DNA of 64,000 nt. Origin: Mesostigma viride. Taxonomy: Eukaryota > Streptophyta > Mesostigmatophyceae > Mesostigmatales > Mesostigmataceae. The stretch spans positions 11,570,467-11,634,466 of the forward strand of contig RPFO01000080.1 of assembly GCA_009746045.1 (NCBI GenBank), read 5' to 3'. The notes below the pieces were generated by a model. That model saw nothing but the letters and a program-made list of their open reading frames with translations. It was not told the DNA's origin and ran no database searches. Shown one piece after another: positions 9,621-19,701 of this stretch (its first letter is position 1; each line of letters begins with the position of its first letter). A program made the translations under genes and the position numbers.

Positions 9621-11257
9621 CGACTAGGTCAGGAAAGTCTTATGAAAACGTAGTCCCTCTAGGACCTCCCCTTCTCTTTGGCAAGGCGGTAGGAGATCTC
9701 TTTAAACCTGTTCTGGATACTTCTGTAGCGATGCCTACCTCTGATCTTGAACGCCTTATTAGTAGATTTACGGCCACTGAGCCGGAAGCATTAGCTGCCA
9801 TTGCTGCACATCCCCAACAATTAGGCAAGCACCCTTGTAAATTTGTAGGTGGGTTTTTATATGTGCAGATAGCAGATTCTCCCCCTCAATGGCGCCTGTA
9901 TGTCCCTCCTATCTGTCGCTCCTCCTTGCTCTTTGAGTTGCATGACTTAGCTGCTCATCAGGGTGGTAAACGGGTACGGGACCTAGTAGCCCGCTCTTAT
10001 TACTGGCCTTCCCTTTATAAGGATGTAGATGAGTATGTTAGAACTTGTCAATCTTGCCAGGAAATGAAACCCAATAATGTAGGACAGATAGCAGAACCTA
10101 GGACCTTGCCTGACCCCATCATGCCTTGGGATTCTATCATGATGGATTTTGTAGGACCTTTTAGAAAGAATGATAGGGGCAATGCCCAAATCCTTGTGTT
10201 CATAGATCGTTTTACTCGTATGTGCCATCTTGTGCCGTGTCCTTTAGAACTCACCGCACGTGATTGCGCACGCCTATACCTCAATAATGTATATAGATAT
10301 CATGGATTGAGTAGGCAGTTTATTAGTGATAAGGATAAATTATTTACCTCAGATTTTTGGCAGCAGTTTTTCGCTGCCATCGGTACCAAGGTTACCTACG
10401 GTACTGCCTACCACTCCTCCTCCTCTCATTTAGTAGAGCGTCTTAATAGAGTAGTAGAAGAAGCGCTTAGGCACTATGTTAATGGCTCGGGTAGTGATTG
10501 GGAGGATTATTTATGTTTGGTAGAGTTCTCCCTCAACAATTGTCCCCAAGCTGCGCATGGATATACGCCCTTCTTCTTAGATACTGGTAGACAGCCCCTT
10601 ACCCCTACCTCTCTCTTAGCTAGTCCTCTACGGGACAAGGATGATGTGTCCCGAGATACTGTAGAAGGTGTACAGTCCTTACTAGATAGAATGAAAACTG
10701 CTCATGACCACGCGATCTCAGGGTACCAAAAAGCTCAGGCTAAGTACCTTGCTAGGTTGCGTGCCTCCTTAGATAGACGAGCACCTGAGATAGAAATAGG
10801 AGATCTAGTATTAGTAGAAGGCCCCCGTGTTGGCCGTTTTGCTCATAAGTTTGAAGCAGAACTGAAGGTCAAACTTAGGCCCGCCTTCTTAGGACCCTTC
10901 CATGTGTTGTCTAGGGTAGGAAATTTCTTATATAAAGTCGATATCCCTACCTCCTGGCAAACGCATTCAAACACCTTCCATAGGAGCCAGCTTAAACTGT
11001 ACCATCCTAGTACGTTCGCTGGCAGGGAGTTAGCGCCTGCCCCTTTAGAGCATAACCCTGACACTGGGGAAGTAGAAGACGAAGTAGAAAGCATCGTGGC
11101 CCATAGAGATATCAAAAAGGGCCGCGGTACCCAGCGTCAGTATAAAGTGAAGTGGATGTATGCTCGTAGTGAAGTAGATAAGGTTTGGTATACGGAGAGT
11201 GAGCTAGATGGGTGTAGTCGCCTGCTGCAGGAATATAAAACCCTGCACAAGCTCTAG
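9582..11257 (+). CDS. Chromovirus integrase with C-terminal chromodomain
   Basis: First obvious ATG is at 9731 but the frame is open from the G-run. Zinc-binding HHCC region: ELHDLAAHQGGKRVRDLV through YVRTCQSCQEMK. Catalytic core: IMMDFVGPF (first Asp), FISDKDKLFTSDFW (second Asp), and LVERLNRVVEEALRHY (Glu). After the core there is a GPY/F-like region (LRPAFLGPFHVLSRVGNFLYKVDIP) broken here only by notation, and then a chromodomain near the C-terminus: EVESIVAHRDIKKG, QYKVKWMYA and a final aromatic WYTESELDG. Chromodomains steer such elements to particular chromatin; the aromatic cage was not checked residue by residue. Confidence 0.93.
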
Positions 11258-11333
11258 TTGTAGGCCTTCTCCTCTCTTATGTTATGTCTGCTGTCGACGG
11301 GTGGTTGGTTGTCCCCTCCCCTCCGCAGCCGTC

Positions 11334-13833
11334 ATGTCAGAGCCTACCCCTCCGGCTGAGAGCCCGCTGCCGTCCCTGCCCCTACCGGACCCTGAGCTGT
11401 ACTTCGAGGCCCTTCCGGGTCGTTGGGTTCACGGTCTAGTTTCCCGGGTGGCGTCGTGCATCCGGCCCTCCAGGCCCAGCATGCGGGCATAGTCGGGCGG
11501 CTCTCTTCGGGGTCACGTGGTACGGTCCTTCCCCTGCTGAACCGCATCAGCTTGTTTTGCACGGATTTGACGATGCCGGCCACTGTTTGCTAGAATGTGG
11601 CTCCAGCTGTCCAGCCCTGGGACAGATAGCTGCGATTCTCCAGTGCCCCAGGGTGTTTTCCTACCTTTCTACCCCTGTGGGCCGCTCCTGCCTACGGGAT
11701 GTGTTCCCCTGGCTTCCTGCCGAGGGTGATGCGGAGCTGGATGAGAACCCCTGCGACCTGTTACGGGCCGTAGAGTTTATGGAGATAGCAGACCAGAACG
11801 CGGGTGTAGGATTTGGCGACCCTACCCCTACGGACGCGCCGGTAGAGGCGCAGTATTCCCCTGAGTATTCGGCCTCCCCTGCGGCGTCCTCCTCTTCAGT
11901 GTCGGCGCCTTCCCCTGTCCCGTCTTCACCGAGGTCGGTCCTGTGCGCATCGGTGGAGCCTACCCCTTCGGGCTCTGGTCGTGAGCCTGATCCTCTTGCG
12001 GCGACAGTTTCTGCGATGCAGGCGCAGATCCAGTCCCTGACGGCGGCCTTCGGGGCCTTCATGGCGGCCCAGGCGCACGCTCCAGCCACGCCAGGTGGGG
12101 TGTCTGTGCAGCTGTGCCCCCTTCCCCTTCGGTCGCCTCGGCGTCTACGGTTCCCTCTGGTGCTGCAGCTCCTACGCCTTCGGCTACCGCTGCGCCTAGC
12201 TGCTACTGACGTACCTGCGCCTCGGCGCGAGTCCGCCGTCCCAGTGGCAGCGCCCGCCGCCGCCGCGTCCGAGCCGCCCACCACGTCAGCGCCGCCCTCG
12301 CGGGGTTTCTTCAGCGACCCGGGCGGTCTTCCCAGGCTTTGGGAGGGCGGTCCTCCGCAGAGGATCCCGGTGCCTGACTGGAGCTTGGACGGTAACCAGT
12401 CGTATGCCGGATTGCCTGTCCCCACGGGTCCTATTTTCAACATGTGGCCTGGTGGTGCGCCACCCCCAGAGACCGGCGCGCCAGTTGCGGAGGCGGGTCC
12501 GTCGCGACCCCCTGCGGCCTCGGGTCCGACGCGGCCCCCTGTTGTACCGGCACCTTCTGCACCTGCGCCGGTTCCTACCCCTTCGTCGGCCCCTGCCCCT
12601 TCGGCCCCGCGGTCTTTGGCTGCGGTTGTTCGGTCCAGTGGCTCTGACCCGCGCGCCACCCGCGCTGCCGATTCCCTTCGGGAGTTGTCAGAGGGCGATC
12701 GGGATCGGGCCCCTTCTGTGGTGCATGCGACCCGGAGTCGCGCGACACGCCTGTCTTCGGGTATGGTATGTCTGCGCTCGCTTGCCGCCAGTGTGACCTG
12801 CCGCGCGCCTCCGCCGAGCTGGCCATTTCGCCCATGTCCTACGGGTTCTCCCAGGTGTGTCGGGCGCCGCGGGACCGTAACCTACCAGTTGAGACTGATC
12901 GGCCTCCTTTCGACATGGTTATTTTGGCTGATCCGGTGTTCCAGGGTGAGATCCTGGTTCGGCGCGTCCTGTACCGCTGGGCGCGACGCCACAATGACTT
13001 GGACACCTACGGCGGGTTCCAGTGGGCCTACCCTCCGCCTCTGGGCATTATGGCCTCAGATGCTCTTACGGTAGATTTTCCTGCGGTGCCGGGTGCCACG
13101 TATAGCACCGTCCTACAGCCCATCCTAGAGTGGGATGCCCGTCGTCCAGCGCCCATCCCGGGCCAGGGTTTGGACTCTCGGGGTCATCCTCCTCCCCGGG
13201 CTAGCGACTACCTTGAGACGTTCGGGTCGCGACAGTGTGCCCGCCGGTGGCGTTCCCGCGAGATTCGGCACATCCGGTTGTGGCCGTCCAACGTGGAGCC
13301 CCTGGTAGATCTGTTTTTCCCGACGGGTATGAGTTAGGTTAATATTGTGCGGAAACCTTTTTGCCACTTGGGCTACTCAAGTTCCGCACAATATTACCGG
13401 CGATAACCACTCGCCGGACACTCAAGTTCACGACGTCGTGAACTTGAGTGTCCGGCGAGTGGTTATCGCCGGTAATATTGTGCGGAACTTGAGTAGCCCA
13501 AGTGGCAAAAAGGTTTCCGCACAATATTAACCTAACTGTATGCGCCCTCGGATCCGGTATCATCGCCTGCTCCTTCGGGCTCTCTGCCTGATCGCGGTAG
13601 AGCCTTTCCTACGCCTCTTTGCCTGCGGTTTCCTGGACTGGGCCCGGGGCCAGGTCGTTCTTACACAGCATAGGTACTACTGGGCCTTCCTGGGACTTTT
13701 CCCTGACGGTGTGTGGGCCGATGTTTTCCTCACTGTAGATAGGCACGACAATGCTGAGGATGTGTCTCACTACCAGGCTTACCTGGATGTCCTGCTGGCC
13801 TCCCGTGGTACCTACCAGACGGATGGCCATTAG
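11334..13833 (+). pseudogene. Extra ORF of the chromovirus downstream of integrase (unrecognised, interrupted)
   Basis: ATG at 11334 (MSEPTPPAESPLP). The frame shifts near 11490, runs open to about 12765, shifts again, continues to 13331, is cut by a palindromic insertion (13332-13537), and resumes in frame at 13540-13833 (end YQTDGH). Removing the insert and one GTATG copy joins LVDLFFPTGM to RPRIRYHR. About 830 residues: an N-terminal region with PELYFEALPGRW, a short predicted coiled-coil/gag-like stretch (AATVSAMQAQIQSLTAAF), a long Pro/Ala/Ser-rich middle, and a C-terminal part rich in W, Y and R (YGGFQWAYPPP). I recognise no family and see no clear transmembrane segment or envelope features. 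Base composition is visibly richer in GC than gag-pol, suggesting a captured gene. Confidence 0.6.
13332..13537. mobile_element. Perfect palindromic MITE/foldback element (206 bp) with GTATG target duplication
   Basis: The two 103-base arms are exact reverse complements around the centre ACGACGTCGT (13434/13435). Ends are AGTTAGGTTAATATTGTG and its complement. Flanks 13327-13331 and 13538-13542 are both GTATG. A second diverged member lies at 37146-37270, also with a 5-bp duplication. No coding capacity; the ORFs that cover it are the palindrome read on both strands. Confidence 0.93.
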
Positions 13834-14203
13834 ATAGAGGGCCTTAGGCCCGACCTGAGGGTGTTGTCCCTCCGGTATGTAGAGTCGCCCTCATGTTCTG
13901 GCCAGTTGACTGGTCGTTCTTGGTCCTTGGTGCTGATGGGTTTACTCTGTGTGTCCTGCCCAGTGCCGTTCCCCCCCGGCAAGGACTTTGTTCCAGGCAG
14001 TTAGGGGAACCTACCACCAGGCTTGGTGCTGGCTAACCCTACACCTCCAGGCGTGGTGGTGGAGACCGTGTGAACTATTGGTGCCTTGTATCTTGGATGG
14101 CCTGCTGACTGTGTTAGTGTGTGCTGGGTGCATTAGGTTTCCTACCCCTTGTTTTCCTCCCTGTGCGTAGGGAGAGGGCTCCCTACCTTTGTGGGGGAGG
14201 AGG
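13834..14203 (+). other. Chromovirus 3' untranslated region with polypurine tract
   Basis: No gene seen. The last 13 bases (14191-14203, GTGGGGGAGGAGG) are purine-rich apart from one T and touch the 3' LTR, as expected for the plus-strand primer (polypurine tract). Confidence 0.75.
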
Positions 14204-14776
14204 TGTTACGTCGCGTAACAATTCGTTGTAGTTACGGACGTAAATTAGGTCTTTTGCCTCGGTTGTCCCTAGGTTTACGTTTAGGCTCCTACCGGGACAT
14301 TATTGTCCTCGTAACAGTACTGTGGTACGTTGGGTGCCGTTGGGCGCCGCGCCGCGTACTTTACTAGTGGTCCTGATCCTGTGGTAGAATGTAGTGGACC
14401 AGCGTGCATCAGTAGATGTAGTGGACCAGCGTGCATCTGTAGGCGAGGGCCATGTCGGCCCGAGCGTGTTGGACCGTTGGTGACCATTTATGCGCGTTCT
14501 ACCCTTTGTGTGTGCACTCGGCGTGTGTTAAATGAATTAACACATTTAGGCTTGGGTCACGGCAGTGTAGTTGTGTTTCCTTCCTCTATTCCTGGAGTAA
14601 ACGGGTTTTGATAAATGGTTGTATGGCGTATTATAGTAACACATACGTTAATGCATTGAGATCAGCTCCGTCACGTTCGTCTTTCGCCAGAGGGTTGAGT
14701 AGAGGAGGCCTGACCAGTTTAGGTAGCATCAGGCCCATTAGAGGTAGAGGTGGAGGTAGATATCCGCGGCGTAACA
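14204..14776 (+). repeat. 3' LTR of the chromovirus (573 bp)
   Basis: Starts TGTTACGTCGCGTAACA and ends CGTAACA; identical to the 5' LTR by eye except for a 3-bp deletion (GTTGAGTAGAGG against GTTGAGTAGTAGAGG). Followed by the CAGTC duplication. Confidence 0.95.
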
Positions 14777-16104
14777 CAGTCCTCCACTTCGCCGGCGAAC
14801 TCCATGAGGCGCTCGTAAGATTGCTCCGGGGTTTCACCCTCGGCTATCTTGAAACTGCGCCACTCACGCTCTGCCTTGATGGTCTCCACCGGGTATTCCT
14901 GGCGAAGGAGGCCCCACAGTTCCTCGGCAGGGTCGACACCATACATGATGTTGTCATAGTCGGGCTGGCCACGCCCGTCGAAGCCGAACCACACGTCCGT
15001 GTGACGCGTGTACAGCGAGACCTCTCTCCACTGCTCCACCAGCCTAGCCACTCGCCTCAGCGTAAGGCCGTGAAAGAAAAAATGCATGTTGTTCATCACA
15101 AACTCATGCATTACAGCGCCTTGCGTAGTCATGTATTGCAGATCAATCCATGACTTGTACGCGTTGTAGGCCTGCGCCAGCGTGGCCAGATTGCCGGTTG
15201 TGGAGAACTTCTCGCGCATGTCCACCCGTGGTAGGGTGGGCATCTTCGCGCCTTCCGGTATGAGGCGCACCCTTTGCGGGTACTGCACCCCATCGGCATC
15301 CTCCGGCGGTCGCTGAGCTGCGCGTCCCTGCGCCAGCGTGATTGGTCGTGCTGCCTCCCGTACTCGGAAAGCCAGCGGCGTGGTTATGTCCTCCATGGGC
15401 GGAATGCGCCCGATTGGCACACTTGACCACCGTGCAGTCGACCCGCCGGTCAGCGCCCCACCGCCTCGCCCAAACGGAATTGAGGCCCCGCCTGGCAGCA
15501 TGCGTCCTGGTGCACCCCTGTGTGGGTCCATCGCGCGCGCCAGCCCTGCCCCGTTCTCCTCGTGCAATCCGTCTCGCGCTTGATCGAAAGGCAGGCGCCT
15601 GGGCGCCAGCGTATACTCGCCCCGTGGCTGACCATCCGCCTCACCAAGCAAGTCGTGTTGGGTTAGCGACCCAGCCAAAACCCCCGGTTCCATCGAAGCC
15701 CTTCCCGCCGCATTACCTGAGGTTGGCGGCTGGTCCCGCTCCCTCGGCTCCGCGGCAACACCACTGGGGCCCGGCATCGATGCCTGCCCGTCCCATGGTG
15801 TGGACTGCAGATGACGACCCTCTACGGCCACCAATCTGTCGGTCACTTCCCGCATCTGCAGCGCCAATTGCTGCTGCAACTGCTGCGACTGTTGCTGCAT
15901 CTGCGCTTGCATCTGCGCGAACAGCGCCACCATACTCAGCGGCGCTTCTTGGTCGCGACTCTCACCCACTGCGGGTACGGCGGGAGGAATCCCGCCATTC
16001 GACCCCGGAGCGGACGTGTCGGCATCTGCTCTATTTGCATCTGCCATGGCTCGAGTCTGCGCTCGCGTCAGTGGCATGCACCAGCTGACCGATGGGCAAA
16101 ACAA
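14777..16104 (-). CDS. gag: Methyltransferase-bearing retroelement: gag N-terminal part (cut by the chromovirus)
   Basis: ATG candidates at 16104, 16077 and 16047 (MADANRADADTSAPG). A Gln-rich coiled-coil stretch (FAQMQAQMQQQSQQLQQQLA) occurs near residue 85. The later part has the retroviral-gag look: VDPAEELWGLLRQEYPVETI, EWRSFKIAEGETPEQSYERL, MEFAGEVED. At that point it meets the 3' end of the chromovirus; the rest of gag resumes at 3357 in frame. This is the first part of the polyprotein that leads to the DNA methyltransferase. Confidence 0.85.
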
Positions 16105-17693
16105 GAACCAACAAGCCTAGGTTTCGCTGAGAAGAAGCAACAACCAAAGGCTTTATAACAGGTGTCAAGGATAACGACTCGACTAGCCTGCCAGAAAAAC
16201 TGACAAGAGCCAGCAAATTCTGGCTAGTTCTATTTTCTTAAAATCTGTCTCAAGACACTTCCTTTACAAACTGTCAGCCAGGCCGTTCCCTGTACTGCTG
16301 ATGGTTGCTAAACACTAAAGCCAACGTCTTGGCTTCGAACAGAAGGAAGCAGACTACCGGGTAGTCTCTTCGAGTAAAGAAAGGAGGGCTCTCAGCCGAG
16401 GACAAGGAACTGTCCCTCGTGCCTGATAACCACCTTATTGCCTCCCCTGCTATAGAATAATGCTTTCAAAACACATACTTTGCACAGTCTGATGATGAAG
16501 CCGCACATGCGGAGTTTATTGAGAAAGTTAATACAATTACAACACGTTGATAGTCTCAATATCGATGCACTCCATGCTCACGAGCCCGCAGTTAGGCAGC
16601 GCTCCATGACATGCTACCGGCCTTGCTCCCAAGAAAAGGGAGCAACACGAAGGCCACTAACGAGAGACTCGAAGAGACTACACGCTGCGTGAGAGTCCTC
16701 TTCGACTATGAACCAAACCATTCGTCATGCCACACGCATGACACACGCCACACTTGTCAGTCCAGCCAGGAATGCCAAAACTATCTTGCTGCCTGAACCA
16801 TGCGAATAGAAACCGCATTCCAGTTGCCGTCCTGGCTTTCTACCACACATGCCAACAAAAGCAGGAAGGCATCCCGACAAATCTAAATTGCTACCCTGTT
16901 GCCGATCTCATCTCCTAGAGGCTCCGGCATTTCTGTCCCTGGGAATGTCCGACATTGAGTCACGTCCAGCAAGGTCGAAGCATAATATCCTTCAGACAAT
17001 CTGCACGCTCACACCTTGCGTGTGAGTGGCCCAGCAAACATTGCGTCTAATCGTTCCTTTCTAGAAGAAATCCCTTTTTAGGGCTGCCAGCGATTTCGCA
17101 TTCATTCCAGCGATCTGGCTCCGCACCGCAAATTGTCCTTTTCCATTTTCTGTCCAGTCCTCATAACGTTGACCCGCTATTCTACACCACAAAGACACCT
17201 GGCCTGTCAATAGCCTCGGCGCTGTTGAAGTCCAGCAGTACAGCTTCAGCTCCAGCTGTCCACTAACACGCGTATGATCCTCTCGACGCTGCACACTTGT
17301 GCTGCCGTCCGCTCAAGTCAGTGCTGCGCGCCCAGCTGTGCCTGGCCCGGCGCGCGTGCACGTACACTTTCGTCCGCTCTTATGCTGCAAGTGCTAGTGT
17401 CCCCCCCCGGTCACTAGCCTTTGTCGAAAATGCGTAGAAGACAAATTCCTTGCGCACGTCACCGGTCTTGTGCATAGTGGGCGCCCGGATGACATAGCGC
17501 GCGTCCGTGACAAAGGTGACCCATTTTGTTAGGACCAGTGACCTGCCGACGGGCCCAAGGCACCGTCCAACGTGGCTAGGGTATGGTCAGGACAAGCAAA
17601 AAAACTACTACCAAGATACTTGTGAATGCTATAGCAACACAGGGTGAGTTATGGCTGTGTTCATGAAGCGCCCGAGCCGTAACCCTGTGTGGC
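16105..17693. other. Gene-free stretch; expected to hold the 5' LTR of the methyltransferase element and the 3' end of the copia-like element
   Basis: No coding region is supported. By position it must contain the upstream LTR/leader of the minus-strand gag (16104) and the tail of the copia-like element ending at 17694. I could not find a matched LTR pair or a definite primer-binding site; the other LTR of the first element would be outside the window. Confidence 0.4.
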
Positions 17694-18237
17694 TCACGGG
17701 TGTTGCATCGTCATGCGCTTGCGCAACACTGCGTACTGCGGGGCAGCCTCCCGCGCCTCCTTGGTGAGTGCATCCGCGGGATTGAGTTCATCCGCGATGT
17801 GCTGGAGACGCGTGACGCAGGATCGAGGCCGCCTCAGCGAGTACGAGGTAATCAACGTCCTGTGACCGCGCATAGGGATTGTCAAGGAAGGCCAAACAAC
17901 TTTGTGAGTCAGTGTGCACCGTGCTAGTCCAGTGAAGAGTGAACCCACACGAGCCAAATACCCAACCCAGCAAGTACCGCAGCCACATGCCATGTGAGAT
18001 AGCTGAAACAATGCCCCGGCATTCAGCCGTGTTGGGGCTAGTGGCAATGCGGCTGTGCAAGCGCGAGTACCAATCTAACAACATGCCAGGCTGGCCCTCA
18101 TTGCTGATAAAGAACAGTGCCCCCATGCGGGCCCGCACTTGGCTGACTGTGCGCGTCTCTAGATTAGCATTCGTCACTATCTCGAGGTGCACCGGCTGTG
18201 AGCAATCGAGCCCACGAAGCACAATGCTGGGCGTCAT
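17694..18237 (-). pseudogene. Copia-like RNase H
   Basis: Shows LHSRIATSPNTAECRGIVSA (the copia AxSS-EAEY region), then LRYLLGWVFGS, HTDSQSCLAFLDNPYARSQD (D-x-S position) and, in a second frame, LQHIADELNPADALTKE, the usual copia terminus. Two frames are needed, so it carries at least one frameshift. Confidence 0.75.
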
Positions 18238-18810
18238 GGCTGCAGCTGCCGCCGAACATGAATGGACCCTAGTCCTTCCAGCACATAATCGGGCAGTCGA
18301 GCGAGCACTGCCAAATCAGGTGCCACCGTGTCCGCCAACCACCCGAGCTTGCCCTTAACCGAGGGCCCATGGGTTGCCAACAGCGGGAACGGGAGGTCGG
18401 CCAGCAGGTCAACCACATAGTTGCGGCTATCCTGCATGTGCATGACCCATTCGCCAGAACGCGAATCCTGCTGCAACGTAGACTGCACGCCGCAAAACAC
18501 CACGGGTTTACCCTCCTCATGATCCACCGCCCTGCCCATGCAGGGGAAACTTAGCCGCCACTGCAGCAAGAAACTGGGTAGCAAATGTGCGAGGTGCCAC
18601 CAGCTTGAAGTCATCGCCATGCCACACGAAGAGGGCTGGCTCGCCAGGGACGCCGGTGGGGACCACAAAGAAGTTAGGATCAGCGCGATGGTACGTGGCC
18701 CCTAAGCTCTGCAAGACCTCCTCCGCGGAAATGCGGAAGATGATGGGAGAGTTCTGCAGCCCCTCCACCCCTGTCAACAGCTCGATATACTCGCTGCCAA
18801 TGGTGCCATC
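18234..18810 (-). pseudogene. Copia-like reverse transcriptase, C-terminal half
   Basis: LLTGVEGLQNSPIIF corresponds to the LYGLKQAP region and LFVWHGDDFKLVAP to the catalytic box; the usual YVDD reads HGDD here. After a frameshift near 18530, VVFCGVQSTLQQDSRSGEWV and LPFPLLATHGPSVKGKLGWL follow, matching the copia thumb region. Confidence 0.7.
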
Positions 18811-19701
18811 CTACCAGACCACCGGGACCTTCACCACGTAGCGGGTGCCTTGCCATGTTTGCTGCGCGACCCCAGCGTCGCTGTGGAGGAATGCCCGCTG
18901 AAAGTCACCGCACCACATCCCGTAGTCCTTGCCCGCGTTCCGCTTGCCCAAGTAGATGACCGTCAGTTGCCGATGCGAAACATGGTTGAGCCCAGGGGTA
19001 TAAAGATCCTTGGCGTCCAGCGGGGAGGACCCCTTCCTCTCCGTGACCACGGGCCTAACCCGGAACACCACCGAAGAGTTGGTCTCGTCCGGCTTGTAGG
19101 TGAGCACGAACTTCAACCGCAACCGCGTGGCCCCGGCTGGCACACTCTCCAATCCTCGGTAGACCTCGCGCTCTCGCCACTGCTCCTTGCATGGCTCGAA
19201 TGAACGCGTCGCGCCACAAAGCAAACTTGAGAGGATCTTGACAGTCCAGGACAAGTTGCTCCCACGTCAATCACAGGGCTATCCGCCGCCATTGAGTGTG
19301 AGTGGAGGCCGAAGCTGCGCGGGTGCCAATCCTGAGGCTGAATGATAGACTGGACGAGCGGCGGTGTGGAAAACGCCGCCATCGGTAAGCGCCGCACGAC
19401 GCCGGGCTGCCCTACCACCACCCCCAATGGAGCGTGGTACTCGCGAAGCGGGATGCTGCCCACCCCCGCGACCGACAGCAAGTCAGTGGACACTGAGAAC
19501 CCCGGGTATGATACGAAAGGTTCGCCCAGCAAGGCCACATATCCTCGTAGCCATCCACGACGTGAAACGGCGTGTCAATGCCCAACACCGGCAGCACCAC
19601 CATCCCGGTAACTTGATACGCCGAAGTGCCTGCAAAGTCGGTCACCGATTTATCCAATTGCTGCTTTAGTTCCATTGGAGTGAGGGGCTGCCAGAGAAAC
19701 A
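18811..19701 (-). pseudogene. Copia-like: protease C-terminal part and RT N-terminal half
   Basis: From 19701: SVTDFAGTSAYQVTGMVVLP and TPFHVVDGYEDMW then an LLGEPF box, which resembles the second half of a retropepsin. Further down (19254-18811): RLRLKFVLTYKPDETNSSVV, RVRPVVTERKG, then CGDFQRAFLHS with the first catalytic Asp of copia RT. Several frames are used, so the unit is broken. Confidence 0.65.

Larger units (their letters stand above)
3358..14776 (+). mobile_element. Ty3/gypsy chromovirus LTR retrotransposon, 11.4 kb, inserted in another retroelement
   Basis: Two LTRs (3358-3933 and 14204-14776) with TGTTACG...CGTAACA ends, a 5-bp target duplication and a purine tract before the 3' LTR bound the element. 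Gene order is ORF0 (viroplasmin-like), gag, PR, RT, RNase H, INT with C-terminal chromodomain, then an extra GC-rich ORF. The two LTRs differ by one 3-bp indel that I could see, so the insertion is recent. Several frame breaks (about 5700, 6735, 7300, 9580, 11490, 12765) and a palindromic insertion (13332-13537) mean it is probably not autonomous as assembled, though two of the breaks lie at G-runs and may be sequence errors. Confidence 0.95.

Noticed and set aside
11661-12659. 332-codon minus-strand ORF
   Set aside because: Antisense of the GC-rich extra chromovirus ORF; no domain features, composition effect.
13339-13563. Same 60-residue protein predicted on both strands
   Set aside because: It is the perfect palindrome read from either side, not a gene.
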